A stretch of 56,543 nt of DNA. Origin: Pseudomonadota bacterium (lineage in GTDB: Bacteria > Pseudomonadota > Alphaproteobacteria > Rhizobiales > Devosiaceae). The stretch covers positions 1 through 56,543 of the forward strand of contig JAEZKB010000031.1 in NCBI GenBank assembly GCA_023415605.1. Reading direction: 5' to 3'. The notes beneath the pieces were generated by a model. That model was not told where the DNA came from. It did no database searches and worked only from the letters and a program-made list of their open reading frames with translations. Within the stretch, counting starts at the first letter, position 1. Each line of letters begins with the position of its first letter. The position numbers were made by a program, and so were the translations under genes. Below, piece after piece: positions 24,900-34,800 of the stretch.

Positions 24900-26651
24900 T
24901 TACCTCGGTGGTGACGATGTGGCCGTGGGCGATGCGGACGACTCGATCCGCGATTTACCGGAATGCCCGGATGGGTGGTGAGCGGCGGCGGCCTTGGTTC
25001 TGCCGGCGAGATAGGTATGCAGTTGGGCCACCGCTGCGGCTCCTTCGCCGATCGCCGCGCCGACGCGCTTGACCGAGCCGGAGCGCACGTCGCCGACTGC
25101 AAATACGCCGGGCATGCTCGATTGCAGCGATAGCGGCTGTGCCCCGTTCTCAGCGGAGCGGAATTCCTGCGGCACGCTGGCGCCCGTTTGCACAAACCCT
25201 TTGGCGTCAAGAGAGACGCAGCCCTGCAGCCACTCTGTCGCTGGATCGGCACCAATGAAAAGAAAGAGATGCCGGATCGGCTTTTCGGCGTCCTCACCCG
25301 AAACCCGATTGCGCCATCTGACACGATCGAGTTGTCCTTGCGGGGCGCCCGAAAGCGCGACGACTTCCGTGTTCGTCAGAACCTCGATGTTGTTCGTGGC
25401 AGAGATGCGGTCGATCAGATACTGCGACATGCTGTCGGAAAGGCTCGGCCCACGCACGAGTATCCAGATCTTGGCGGCGTAGTCGCGCAGGAACACGGCT
25501 GCCTGGCCCGCCGAGTTGCCACCGCCCACCAGAACGATTTCCTCGCTCCGGCATAGCCGTGCTTCGATTGGCGACGCCCAATACCAGACGCCCCGACCTT
25601 CGAATTGGTGCAGGTTGGGAACATCGAGCCGCCGGTAGCGCGCGCCGGACGCAATCACTACGGCCGAAGCTTTCGTGCGGCTATCGTCGCCGAATTCCAG
25701 CGCCAGCGGACGGTGATCGCAGTCCAGGCGTGAAACACCGACTGGGATCGCCATTTCGGCACCGAACTTCTGCGCCTGCACATGGGCTCGCCCGGTCAGG
25801 TCTTGACCAGATATGCCGGTCGGGAAGCCGAGATAGTTCTCGATCCGCGCACTGGCGGCAGCCTGGCCGCCGAACGCCTGGGCATCGAACACCACGATCG
25901 AAAGCCCCTCGGAGGCTGCATAGACCGCGGTAGCAAGCCCCGCTGGGCCGGCGCCCACGATGGCAACGTCGTAGGTTCGATCCTTGATGTCCGTCCTCAC
26001 CATACCAAGTGCGCGCGCCAGTTCTGACTCGCTTGGCTTTTTCAGGATGGAGCCATTGGGACATACGGCCAGTGGAAGGTCGCTCGAATCCGGCGCGTAT
26101 TTCTTGACGAGATCCGCGGCATCGCGATCCTTGGCGGGGTCGAGCACCTGATAGGGATAGGCGTTGCGGGTTAGGAATCCCTGCAGCCGCACGATGTCGG
26201 GAGAGTCCTCGGGCCCGATCAGCACCGGTCCGCCGGCACCCACTTCGATCAGCGCGGTGCGGCGCAGGATCAAGGCGTGCATGATACGGTCGCCAAGTTC
26301 GGGTTCCGCATTCATGACGCTGCGCAGGTTCTCGGTCGGAATGAGGAGTGCCTCCACCTCCTCGACAGCGTGAACGTCCACCAATGCCGGCCGACTGGAC
26401 AGCTGTTCCACTTCTGCGACGAAGTCACCGGCAGTCTCTTCCACTATCGGAGCGAGACGCCCCAGTGGGTCCCGTCGGGTCACCTGGACGCGACCGCGCT
26501 TGAGCACGAACATGCCGGGGGCCGCTTCTCCGGTCACGAAAAGCGGCTGGTTCTTCTTGTAATGGCGCATCTGGCCGAAGCGACTCAGCCGATCGATTTC
26601 AGACTGGGAGAACTTCGGAAACATCCTCTCGTCACGCGGGTCGATTGGCAT
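24900..26651 (-). CDS. cyclic-nucleotide-binding / thioredoxin-reductase-like flavoprotein
   Basis: A 583-aa cytosolic fusion. Residues about 20-130 are a CNB (cyclic-nucleotide-binding-like) domain (NQPLFVTGEAAPGMFVLKRGRVQV). Residues about 145-220 look like a degenerate glutaredoxin-like linker with a lone CPNG. From 229 onwards comes a TrxR-type flavoprotein: FAD motif IVGAGPAGLA at 231-240, NADPH motif VLVGGGNSAGQAA near 373-385, and the C-terminal FAVGDVRSG. The redox CxxC that TrxR has in the NADPH domain is replaced here by WYWASPIEARLC (about 357-367), so it cannot reduce thioredoxin in the usual way. GAGG six bases upstream supports the start. Likely an NAD(P)H-dependent flavin sensor or reductase; the substrate is unknown. 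Confidence 0.85.
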   Translation of the reverse strand: MPIDPRDERMFPKFSQSEIDRLSRFGQMRHYKKNQPLFVTGEAAPGMFVLKRGRVQVTRRDPLGRLAPIVEETAGDFVAEVEQLSSRPALVDVHAVEEVEALLIPTENLRSVMNAEPELGDRIMHALILRRTALIEVGAGGPVLIGPEDSPDIVRLQGFLTRNAYPYQVLDPAKDRDAADLVKKYAPDSSDLPLAVCPNGSILKKPSESELARALGMVRTDIKDRTYDVAIVGAGPAGLATAVYAASEGLSIVVFDAQAFGGQAAASARIENYLGFPTGISGQDLTGRAHVQAQKFGAEMAIPVGVSRLDCDHRPLALEFGDDSRTKASAVVIASGARYRRLDVPNLHQFEGRGVWYWASPIEARLCRSEEIVLVGGGNSAGQAAVFLRDYAAKIWILVRGPSLSDSMSQYLIDRISATNNIEVLTNTEVVALSGAPQGQLDRVRWRNRVSGEDAEKPIRHLFLFIGADPATEWLQGCVSLDAKGFVQTGASVPQEFRSAENGAQPLSLQSSMPGVFAVGDVRSGSVKRVGAAIGEGAAAVAQLHTYLAGRTKAAAAHHPSGHSGKSRIESSASPTATSSPPR

Positions 26652-26692
26652 CCTGATCCTCACTGGTTCATCGCAACTCTCCAACGCGGGTC

Positions 26693-27544
26693 CTAATGCA
26701 CCGCGAGGGGCTGCTTTCGAGTGGGAGGAGGAAACGCGCGATCCAGCTCGGCGAGGTCGGCCGCCGACAGAAGCATGTCGAGGGCCAAGCGGTTCTCCCG
26801 GACGTGTGCCGGGTTGCCTGCACGCGGGATCGCGCAAACACTGGGGTTCCGCAGCACCCAGGCTAGCGCCACCTGCGCCGGCGTAGCGTCATGCCGCACT
26901 GCCACGGCCTGGAGCGCCGGGTGGTTCAGGAACAGCCCCTGCTCAATCGGGGAATACGCCATGATCGGCAACCCGCTGCGTTCGCACCACGGCAGCAGAT
27001 CGTATTCGATGCCGCGGTACTGCAGATTATAAAGCACCTGGTTGATGCTCACTCCCCTGCCGCCTGGAGTGCCGATGAGATCCTGCATGTCTGGCAGGTC
27101 GAAGTTGCTGACTCCCCAGCTGCTGATCTTGCCAGCGAACAGCAGTCGTTCGAAGGCCTCGAGGGTTTCCTCGAGCGGAATACGACCCCGCCAGTGCAGC
27201 AGGTAAAGGTCGATCACGTCCACTCCGAGCCGCCGCAGACTGCCGTCGCAAGCGGCGATGGTCCCGTGGACGCTCGCGTGCTGAGGGAGGACTTTGCTGA
27301 CCAGGAAGACCTCGTCGCGCCTTCCTTCGATCGCTTCTCCAACGAGCACTTCGGCACCGCCATTGGCGTACATTTCAGCCGTGTCGATCAAGGTCATGCC
27401 CAGGTCGATGCCAAGGCGCAACGCAGCGATCTCATCCGCCCGGCGTCGTGCGTCCTCCGCCATATGCCAGGTGCCCTGACCCAGCGCGGGTATCACCTCT
27501 TCATTGGGAAGGGTGACGGTTCGGGGCGAGGTGAGTACAGCCAT
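26693..27544 (-). CDS. aldo/keto reductase
   Basis: A 283-aa TIM-barrel NADPH-dependent reductase. The family signatures are GQGTWHMAEDARRRADEIAALRLGIDLGMTLIDTAEMYANGG (catalytic Asp and Tyr), then LYLLHWRG (His), GVSNFDLPDM, INQVLYNL, and the C-terminal NADPH-binding AIPRAGNPAHVRENRLALD. The start is the ATG after AGGAG; the frame is open to 27700 without support. It lies 42 bases before the flavoprotein gene and 53 after the broken aldehyde dehydrogenase, so the three form a minus-strand group that reduces or oxidises aldehydes in a stress setting. Confidence 0.9.
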   Translation of the reverse strand: MAVLTSPRTVTLPNEEVIPALGQGTWHMAEDARRRADEIAALRLGIDLGMTLIDTAEMYANGGAEVLVGEAIEGRRDEVFLVSKVLPQHASVHGTIAACDGSLRRLGVDVIDLYLLHWRGRIPLEETLEAFERLLFAGKISSWGVSNFDLPDMQDLIGTPGGRGVSINQVLYNLQYRGIEYDLLPWCERSGLPIMAYSPIEQGLFLNHPALQAVAVRHDATPAQVALAWVLRNPSVCAIPRAGNPAHVRENRLALDMLLSAADLAELDRAFPPPTRKQPLAVH

Positions 27545-27597
27545 GGATGCTCCTGGGCGCCAATACTCGCCTGGTGTGTGTTCCGTCTGAGAATCGG

Positions 27598-29120
27598 TCA
27601 CGACCACGGCCCCTGCACTTCGGACGCCGTCCACGGATAGCATCGTGGCGTGTGCTGCACGCTGGCCCATTGATCGCTGGTAAAGGCTTCGATGACCCAC
27701 TCGCCGTTGAAGCGGCCGATGCCCGAGTTCTTTTCGCCGCCAAAGGGACAGGTGGGCAGATCGATCACCGGCTGGTCGTTGACGTGCGCCATACCGACCT
27801 GCATGTGCTCGGCAAATCGGGCGCCGCGGGCCAGGTCGGCCGTGAAAACCGCTCCCGCGAGACCGTATTGCGTGGCGTTGGCCAGGGCGAGCGCCTCATC
27901 CTCGCCATGGGCCCGGATGATGGGCGCGATGGGCCCGAATATCTCTTCGCGCGCGAGTTCCATTTCGTTCGTCACGTCGGCAAAGACGTGGGGCGGCAAG
28001 ACGCGCCCAGAGGCTTTTCCCCCAACCAGCTCCCGTGCGCCACCATGACGTGCGCCATCGATGCGCTTGATGAGCCGGTCGAGCTGCGAGTCGTTGATGA
28101 TGGGTCCAATGACCGTGTCGTCATCGTGCGGATTTCCCACCTTCAACGCTTTGACCCGCGTGACGAAGCGGTCGAGAAATGCGTCGTAGACGTGGTCATC
28201 GAGGATGATGCGGTTGATGGCGATGCAGATCTGGCCCTGGTGCAGGAATTTGCCAACACCGCGGCCTCGACGGCGTGATCGAGATCGGCGTCGTCGAGCA
28301 CCACGAAGGGACCATTGCCACCGAGTTCCAGATCGACCCGCTTGATGATTGCCGCCTTGGCGGCGAGTTCGGCGATCTTGCGGCCGACGGCCGTTGAACC
28401 GGTGAATGAGATGACGCGCGGCGTCGGGTTAGTGACGAAGGCCTCACCGATTTCCTCGCCCGGTCCGAGGGTTACGTTGAGAAGGCCGGAGGGCAGGCCG
28501 GCCTCCTCGAAAACCTTCGCCAGCAGCAGTCCGCCTGTCACCGGCGTATCGCTCGCGGGCTTGATCACCACAGCGTTTCCCACCGCCAAGGCGGGTGCGA
28601 CCGAGCGGGTGGAGAGGTGCCATGGCCAGTTCCATGGGCTGATCACGCCTACGACCCCCACCGGCTTGCGTAGTACTGAGCTGGACTTGCCGCGGATGTC
28701 GGTCGGCAGGAGCCGGCCATTGACCTGGCTTGGGACCGAGGCGGCCCAAGACATGATCGCGTGTGCCGACTCCCATTCCAGGTTTGCCTTCAGGCGCGTG
28801 CTGCCGGACTCGCGAATGAGCCAGGAGACGATCTCATCACGACGCATCTCCATGATGTGAGCCGCCTCATGCAGAACCTTTCCCCGAGCGCTTGCCGGCT
28901 CTTTCGCCCATGCTATCTGGGCGCGGGCGGCCGCGGCATACGCGTCATCGAGATCGGTATGGTCCGCCTTCGGGATTTCGAGCAGGACCTCGTCGGTAAA
29001 AGGATCGATGTCCTTGAGTGCGCGCATCTTGCCTTGGCGCCATTCGCCCCCGATCGGCAAGCGGTCGAAACCCGTATATGGGCTCCTCTTTGCGATCTCG
29101 GAGGGCGCGCGCATGTCCAT
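27598..29120 (-). pseudogene. NAD(P)-dependent aldehyde dehydrogenase gene, frameshifted
   Basis: A full-length aldehyde dehydrogenase gene (about 507 codons) split by one missing base. The N-terminal part (29120 to about 28256) has PWNWPWHL, NAVVIKPASDTPVTGG, FTGSTAVGRKIAE and LELGGNGPFVVLDDADLD. The frame then goes wrong in GTGTTGGC (28252-28259 on +, about residue 288). With one added base it continues in the other frame as GKFLHQGQICIAINRIIL, containing the catalytic Cys, and EEIFGPIAPIIRA, then ends at 27598. As it stands, the first product ends at 28143 without the catalytic Cys. A base-calling error or a recent natural mutation are both possible. Confidence 0.8.
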
Positions 29121-29186
29121 TGGAGTGTCCAGTTTCGGTGTTTCACCGAGGTGGTAGCGCAGTGCAAAGGATCACTCACTGACAAC

Positions 29187-29204
29187 CATCAACGGCCGTT
29201 GATG
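29187..29204. promoter_or_regulatory. perfect palindrome before aldehyde dehydrogenase gene
   Basis: CATCAACGGCCGTTGATG is an 18-base perfect palindrome about 67 bases before the start of the aldehyde dehydrogenase gene. It has no T-tract and so is better read as an operator for a dimeric regulator than as a terminator. It may serve the ALDH, AKR and flavoprotein genes. Confidence 0.5.
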
Positions 29205-29450
29205 ACACGAGAGCCCTCTCGACGCCTTGAAGAAGAGCCAATTTCCGCCAGAACAGCTTTCATGCAGCCCGCATCTCCTGCACCGGGGGCTACTGATGTG
29301 CCGGCGGCAGGAATCCAGCGCCGACCGACCAGGACGTTCTCACCAGCGGGAACGATTGTGGTCCGTGTTGCCAAGCGACCCTCACACGTTGTAGCCCACG
29401 ATTCCTTAGCCGACGTGATTGCGCGTGCATCAGCCCAACCCGCGCGACTC
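29205..29450. other. promoter region without a recognised gene
   Basis: The remaining spacer between the ALDH palindrome and the LacI operators. I see no family-like reading frame and no RNA motif. Confidence 0.4.
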
Positions 29451-29453
29451 AAA

Positions 29454-29490
29454 TTTAAAACGTTTGCAACTCGGTGGAAAGCGTTTAAAA
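29454..29490. promoter_or_regulatory. two LacI-type operators before LacI regulator 1
   Basis: TTTAAAACGTTTGCAA at 29454-29469 and GGAAAGCGTTTAAAA at 29476-29490 are two LacI/GalR-type sites with CG at the centre, spaced about two helical turns apart, just before the TTG start at 29518. The core AAACGTTTGCA (29458-29468) recurs before the convergent alcohol dehydrogenase operon. Confidence 0.65.
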
Positions 29491-29517
29491 GAGGGTCAAG
29501 CTCGGGGAGGAGCATAA

Positions 29518-30561
29518 TTGGCAGGTTTGACACTCCGCGAATTGGCGGCGAGACTCGACGTATCCGTCGGGACGGTGTCGCGTGCACTATCGGGCGATAC
29601 TGCGATAGCGCTCAAGACGCGCCAACGGGTCGCTGAAGCGGCCAAGCAATATGGTTATGTGCCCAACCTTGCGGCGCGCCAACTGGTATCGGGCCGTTCC
29701 GGTTTCGTCGGCTTCGTCATGCCGGTGCGCGGCCCGAACTTCATCGACTCTTATCTCGGCGAATTTCTCACGGGGCTGGGTGAGGGGTTGGTCGAACACG
29801 GCATGGACCTGTTCATCGCCACCGTACCGGCGGGTCGTTCGGAGCTGTCGGTGCTCAGGCACGTCGTCGAGTCCGGGCGTGCCGACGGCGTAGTGGTCCC
29901 GCGTATCGGGGAAGCCGACGAGCGCCTCTCCTACCTTCTGGACCGCAAGTTTCCGTTCGTCGCCCATGGCCGCATGCTGGACTCTTCGGCGGCGTTCAAC
30001 TGGCTCGATGCCGACAGCAACGCTGCCTTCAGCGAAGCCTTCGATCTCCTCTACGATCTCGGTCACCGGCATTTCGGCCTCGTCTCGATCTCCGATCCGA
30101 TGACCTTCCGGCATCTGCGCGAGCGTGGACTGCGCGACGCCATCGCGCGGCGGGGCGACCCCAACGTGATCCTCGATGTCGCCAGTGCGCCGCGCTTCGA
30201 TCGTGGCGCGACGGTAGCGGCCGTCAATTCACTGATCCATGCCGAGCGGCGGCCGACGGCTCTGATCGGCCTTTTCGACGAACTGGCCCTCACCATCATG
30301 GAAGAGGCATCGCGAGCGGGGCTTTCCATTCCGCGCGACCTCTCGGTCGTCGGCTTCGACAACATCACCGCCGCTGCCTACGCGCCGCCGGGCCTCACCA
30401 CGTTCGAGGCAAGTACGCGGGAATCGGCGCGTGAGATTGCCGGCATGCTGGTCAGCGTCATCGAAAGGAAACCGACGACACCGCTCACCAAACTCATTGC
30501 GCCCAAACTCGTGGCGCGTGCCAGCCACGGACCGGTCCCCGAAACGGTCCGCAAAGTCTAG
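29518..30561 (+). CDS. LacI family regulator 1
   Basis: A 347-aa repressor. The HTH is at residues 3-25 (GLTLRELAARLDVSVGTVSRALSG), followed by the hinge helix (NLAARQLVSGRS) and a periplasmic-binding-protein-like sugar domain (SGFVGFVMPVRGPNF, RPTALIGLFDELALTIME, PRDLSVVGFDN). Translation is from TTG with a strong GGGAGGAG upstream. It is the first gene of the sugar locus that includes the SBP and permeases, so it most likely senses the imported substrate or a derivative and also represses itself through the operators upstream. Confidence 0.9.
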   Translation: MAGLTLRELAARLDVSVGTVSRALSGDTAIALKTRQRVAEAAKQYGYVPNLAARQLVSGRSGFVGFVMPVRGPNFIDSYLGEFLTGLGEGLVEHGMDLFIATVPAGRSELSVLRHVVESGRADGVVVPRIGEADERLSYLLDRKFPFVAHGRMLDSSAAFNWLDADSNAAFSEAFDLLYDLGHRHFGLVSISDPMTFRHLRERGLRDAIARRGDPNVILDVASAPRFDRGATVAAVNSLIHAERRPTALIGLFDELALTIMEEASRAGLSIPRDLSVVGFDNITAAAYAPPGLTTFEASTRESAREIAGMLVSVIERKPTTPLTKLIAPKLVARASHGPVPETVRKV

Positions 30562-30583
30562 TTTAACAGGGAGGAGACAAGAC

Positions 30584-31852
30584 GTGAAACGCACACTCAA
30601 GACTCTCGCCGTCGCTGCACTGGCGATCGGCCTCGGCGCCAGTACGGCGCAAGCGCAACTGCTGTTCTGGTCGAACCAGGCGGTGCCGGTCGAAGAGACC
30701 CAGAAGATGCGCGAGCAGGTGCTCAAGGATTTTCCCGGCGGCGTGGACTTCCAGCCGCAGGAACCCGGCCCGTTCATCACCCGCATCCAGGCCGAGACCG
30801 AAGCCGGCTCGGGTGCCATCGGCGTCGTGGGCGGTCTCTACGGCGACCTCTCCACCTTCGCCGACAGCTGGGTCGACCTCTCCGATGTCGACCTGACCGG
30901 CGTTAATGTCAGCCCAGCCTTCATGGAACTGGGCAAGTTGGGCACCACCGAGCAGAAGTTCCTGCCGTGGATGCAGGCCAACTACGTGATGGCCGCCAAC
31001 AAGCAGGCGCTGCAATACCTGCCCGAGGGCGCGGACATCAACAACCTGACTTATGACCAGGTCATCGCCTGGGCCAAGAACCTGGCCGAGCAGACCGGTT
31101 CGCCGAAGTTCGGCTTTCCGGCCGGCCCGAAGGGTTTGAAGCACCGCTTCTTCCAGGGCTTCCTGCTGCCGGCCTATACCGGTTCCGAGGTCACCAAGTT
31201 CCGTTCGGCGGAGGCCGAAGAGGCCTGGGGCAAGTTCAAGGAGTTATGGCAGTACACCAACCCGGCTTCGACCAACTACGACTTCATGCAGGAGCCGCTG
31301 CTGACCGGCGACGTATGGCTCGCCTTCGACCACATTGCCCGCCTGTCGGAAGCCTTCAACCAGAAGCCCGACGACTTCGTCGCCTTCCCGGCGCCATCGG
31401 GTCCTAAGGGCCGCGCCTTCATGCCGGTGCTCGCCGGCATTGCTGTGCCCAAGAGCTCGCCGGACATCGCCAAGTCCAAAGAGCTCATCAAGTACATGAT
31501 GCAGCCTGAGCAGCAGGTGGCGACGCTTCTCGCCACCAACTTCTTCCCCACCACGGACGCCGCTATGCCCGCGGAACTGCCGAGCTCAGCCAAGGCACTC
31601 GGTCCGGCCATTTCGGCGATGACGGCTTCGCCGGATGCCCTGCCGGCGCTGCTGCCGATCGGTCTGGGCGACAAGGGCGGCCAGTTCAACCAGGTCTATA
31701 TCGATGCCTTCGAGCGCATCGTGCTCGCCAACCAGCCGGTGCGTGAAGTGCTCGATCAGCAGGCCGAAACGCTGCGCCAGCTGATGGTTACCACTGGCGC
31801 GCCTTGCTGGCTGCCGGACGCCCCGTCCGAAGGTCCGTGCCCGGTCGAATAA
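30584..31852 (+). CDS. CUT1 sugar ABC transporter solute-binding protein 1
   Basis: A 422-aa exported binding protein. The GTG start follows GGGAGGAG; the signal peptide is MKRTLKTLAVAALAIGLGAS with cleavage after AQA (about residue 24). The rest has the family-1 SBP pattern (FITRIQAETEAGSG, NYVMAANKQALQYL, LTYDQVIAWAKNL, VATLLATNFFPTT). It is 22 bases after the regulator and followed by a strong hairpin before the permeases, which would give it a higher transcript level. The ligand is unknown, but the hydrolases below suggest a glycoside or oligosaccharide. Confidence 0.88.
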   Translation: MKRTLKTLAVAALAIGLGASTAQAQLLFWSNQAVPVEETQKMREQVLKDFPGGVDFQPQEPGPFITRIQAETEAGSGAIGVVGGLYGDLSTFADSWVDLSDVDLTGVNVSPAFMELGKLGTTEQKFLPWMQANYVMAANKQALQYLPEGADINNLTYDQVIAWAKNLAEQTGSPKFGFPAGPKGLKHRFFQGFLLPAYTGSEVTKFRSAEAEEAWGKFKELWQYTNPASTNYDFMQEPLLTGDVWLAFDHIARLSEAFNQKPDDFVAFPAPSGPKGRAFMPVLAGIAVPKSSPDIAKSKELIKYMMQPEQQVATLLATNFFPTTDAAMPAELPSSAKALGPAISAMTASPDALPALLPIGLGDKGGQFNQVYIDAFERIVLANQPVREVLDQQAETLRQLMVTTGAPCWLPDAPSEGPCPVE

Positions 31853-31867
31853 GGTCCTCCCGACCTT

Positions 31868-31896
31868 GACTGCCCGGGGCCATGCTCCGGGCAGTC
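31868..31896 (+). promoter_or_regulatory. stem-loop between SBP 1 and permease genes
   Basis: GACTGCCCGG pairs perfectly with CCGGGCAGTC around a 9-base loop. There is no T-run, so it is probably an mRNA-stabilising hairpin or attenuator typical of sugar ABC operons. Confidence 0.65.
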
Positions 31897-31918
31897 CCAG
31901 CCGCGCGGTGAGCGAACC

Positions 31919-32764
31919 ATGAACAGCAAGACACTGCCCTATCTGCTGCTGGCCCCGGCGACGATCTTCCTCGTCGTCTTCTTCCTGTGGCCGTTCCTGC
32001 AGATCGCCTGGCTCGCCTTCACCACCGAGGGCGGCTTTACGATGCAGCATTTCCAGACCATGACCAGCAACTGGAAGTTCTGGCCGACCTTCTGGAACAC
32101 CATCATCCTCGCGGCTATCGTGGTGCCGCTGCAGCTGGTGATGGCTCTCGCCATGGCGCAGGTCGTCGCCAAGCTCAACACCGCCCGCAACACCATTCTC
32201 TACATCTTCACCATTCCGCTCGGTCTTTCCGACCTCGCAGCGGGGATCATCTGGCTCGCCATCTTCGAGCAGTCGGGCTTTCTCAATTCCATGCTGGTGG
32301 GGCTGGGGATCGTCGAAAGGCCTGTGCTCTTTCTGGGTTACCAGAACCTCTGGATCATCTTCGTCGCCGTGATCCTTGCTGAACTCTGGCGCGCCACCGC
32401 AATCGTCATGGTCATCCTTGTGTCCGGCATGGGGCTCATCCCCAAGGAATACTATGAGGCCGCGGAGGTGTTCGGGGCAGGGCCGTGGAAACGCTTCGTC
32501 AAGGTGACGTTGCCAATGCTCAAGCCCTCGATACAGACGGCGCTGATCCTCCGTACCATCGCGGCGTTCGAGGTTTTCGCCGTCGTGGTGGCGCTCGGCG
32601 GCACGACGCTGCCAGTGCTCGTAGGTGAAACATTCAACTGGCAGTTCGCGCTCAACGACCGCAACGTCGCCGCCGCCTTCGCGCTCGTCATCCTCGCCAT
32701 CTCGATCGCCGCCACGCTCGTGTTCCTTCGCGTGCTGCGGACGCCGAAGGGAGCCACGATATGA
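31919..32764 (+). CDS. ABC sugar permease 1a (MalF-like)
   Basis: A 281-aa inner-membrane permease with six hydrophobic helices. The EAA loop that contacts the ATPase is EYYEAAEVFGAGPWKRFVKVTLPMLKPSI (about residues 178-206). Its stop overlaps the start of the second permease (ATGA), so they are made as a pair. It works with permease 1b, SBP 1 and ATPase 1. Confidence 0.9.
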   Translation: MNSKTLPYLLLAPATIFLVVFFLWPFLQIAWLAFTTEGGFTMQHFQTMTSNWKFWPTFWNTIILAAIVVPLQLVMALAMAQVVAKLNTARNTILYIFTIPLGLSDLAAGIIWLAIFEQSGFLNSMLVGLGIVERPVLFLGYQNLWIIFVAVILAELWRATAIVMVILVSGMGLIPKEYYEAAEVFGAGPWKRFVKVTLPMLKPSIQTALILRTIAAFEVFAVVVALGGTTLPVLVGETFNWQFALNDRNVAAAFALVILAISIAATLVFLRVLRTPKGATI

Positions 32765-33612
32765 GCGCTGCCGTCGCTACGACCGACAAGCCGCGGGCCG
32801 TTTCCGACATCGGGGCGGCGGGCAAGTTCCTGTTCTGGGCGGGGGTGGTACTGCTCTGCGCGTGGGTGCTCGTGCCGATCTACCTGCTTGCAGTCAACAC
32901 GCTCTCCTCGCCGCAGGAGGTCACCGCATTCCCCAAGACCGGCGTACCCAGCTTCGATATGGGCTCGATCCAGTTCTTCCTGTCGTTCGAGGGCGTGCTG
33001 AAAGCGCTGTGGAACTCGGTGCTCGTGGCCGTGCTGACCATGATCCTCTCGATCGCTATCGGCGCACCAGCCGGGTATGCACTGTCCCGCTTCGACTTTC
33101 CCGGCAAGGCCACCTTCCGCATGCTGGTGCTGATGACGCGCGCCTTCCCTCTGCCGCTCCTGGCGCTACCGATCGCGGTGATGTTCATTCGCGTCGGCCT
33201 CGACGATACGCCGATCGGATTGGCGCTGGTGCATACGACACTCGCCATCCCTTTTGCCGTCCTGATCACCTTCTCGATCTTTTCGGGCATTCCCCTGGAA
33301 CTCGAGGAGGCGGCGTGGACGCTCGGCTGCAACCGGCTGCAGGCGTTCCAGAAGGTGGTGCTGCCACTGGTGCTGCCCGGGATCACGGCCTCGGCCATCT
33401 TTGCCTTTACCATCTCATGGAACGAGGTGTTCGCCGCCTCGGTGCTGACCGTACAGAACCGCACGCTGACCGCGTTTCTCCTCCAGTCGCTTTCCGTGTC
33501 GCCGCTGCATCTGCGCTTTGCCGGCGGCGCGGCGCTCGTCATCCCGGCGCTGATCTTCATCTTCGCCGTCCGCAAATACATGTTCGCGATGTGGGGCATC
33601 GCCAACCGCTAG
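32761..33612 (+). CDS. ABC sugar permease 1b (MalG-like)
   Basis: A 283-aa partner permease. The EAA loop is ELEEAAWTLGCNRLQAFQKVVLPLVLPGI (about residues 180-208), and the last segment ends with KYMFAMWGIANR, the usual MalG-type terminus. It starts on the stop of permease 1a and is followed nine bases later by the ATPase gene. Confidence 0.9.
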   Translation: MSAAVATTDKPRAVSDIGAAGKFLFWAGVVLLCAWVLVPIYLLAVNTLSSPQEVTAFPKTGVPSFDMGSIQFFLSFEGVLKALWNSVLVAVLTMILSIAIGAPAGYALSRFDFPGKATFRMLVLMTRAFPLPLLALPIAVMFIRVGLDDTPIGLALVHTTLAIPFAVLITFSIFSGIPLELEEAAWTLGCNRLQAFQKVVLPLVLPGITASAIFAFTISWNEVFAASVLTVQNRTLTAFLLQSLSVSPLHLRFAGGAALVIPALIFIFAVRKYMFAMWGIANR

Positions 33613-33621
33613 GAGGTCTCA

Positions 33622-34660
<1,039 letters not shown>

Positions 34661-34665
<5 letters not shown>

Positions 34666-34786
34666 TGCCCGGCCCGACTGCCGCGAGTTTGATTACGCCG
34701 CGCTCATCCTCGCCGACAACTTACATCCCAATGCCGCCGGCCACGCAAAGATCGCCGAGATCTTCGCCAGCGCGACGCGCCTCTAG
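34661..34786 (+). pseudogene. C-terminal remnant of a GDSL/SGNH hydrolase
   Basis: A frame different from the ATPase reads REFDYAALILADNLHPNAAGH then AKIAEIFASATRL and a stop. DxxHPNAAGHxxIA is the block V (catalytic Asp-x-x-His) of SGNH/GDSL esterases. There is no room for the rest of the enzyme (about 200 aa): the frame begins at the end of the ATPase gene. It therefore appears to be a leftover after a deletion between the ATPase and GH63 genes. Confidence 0.65.
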
Positions 34787-34800
34787 ACCAGGAGTACCCC

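Noticed and set aside
24819..24914. A 31-codon frame with a perfect GGAGG, on + between the 70-aa gene and the flavoprotein gene.
   Set aside because: Composition (Arg/Ser/Gly) is not protein-like and it overlaps the end of the flavoprotein gene.
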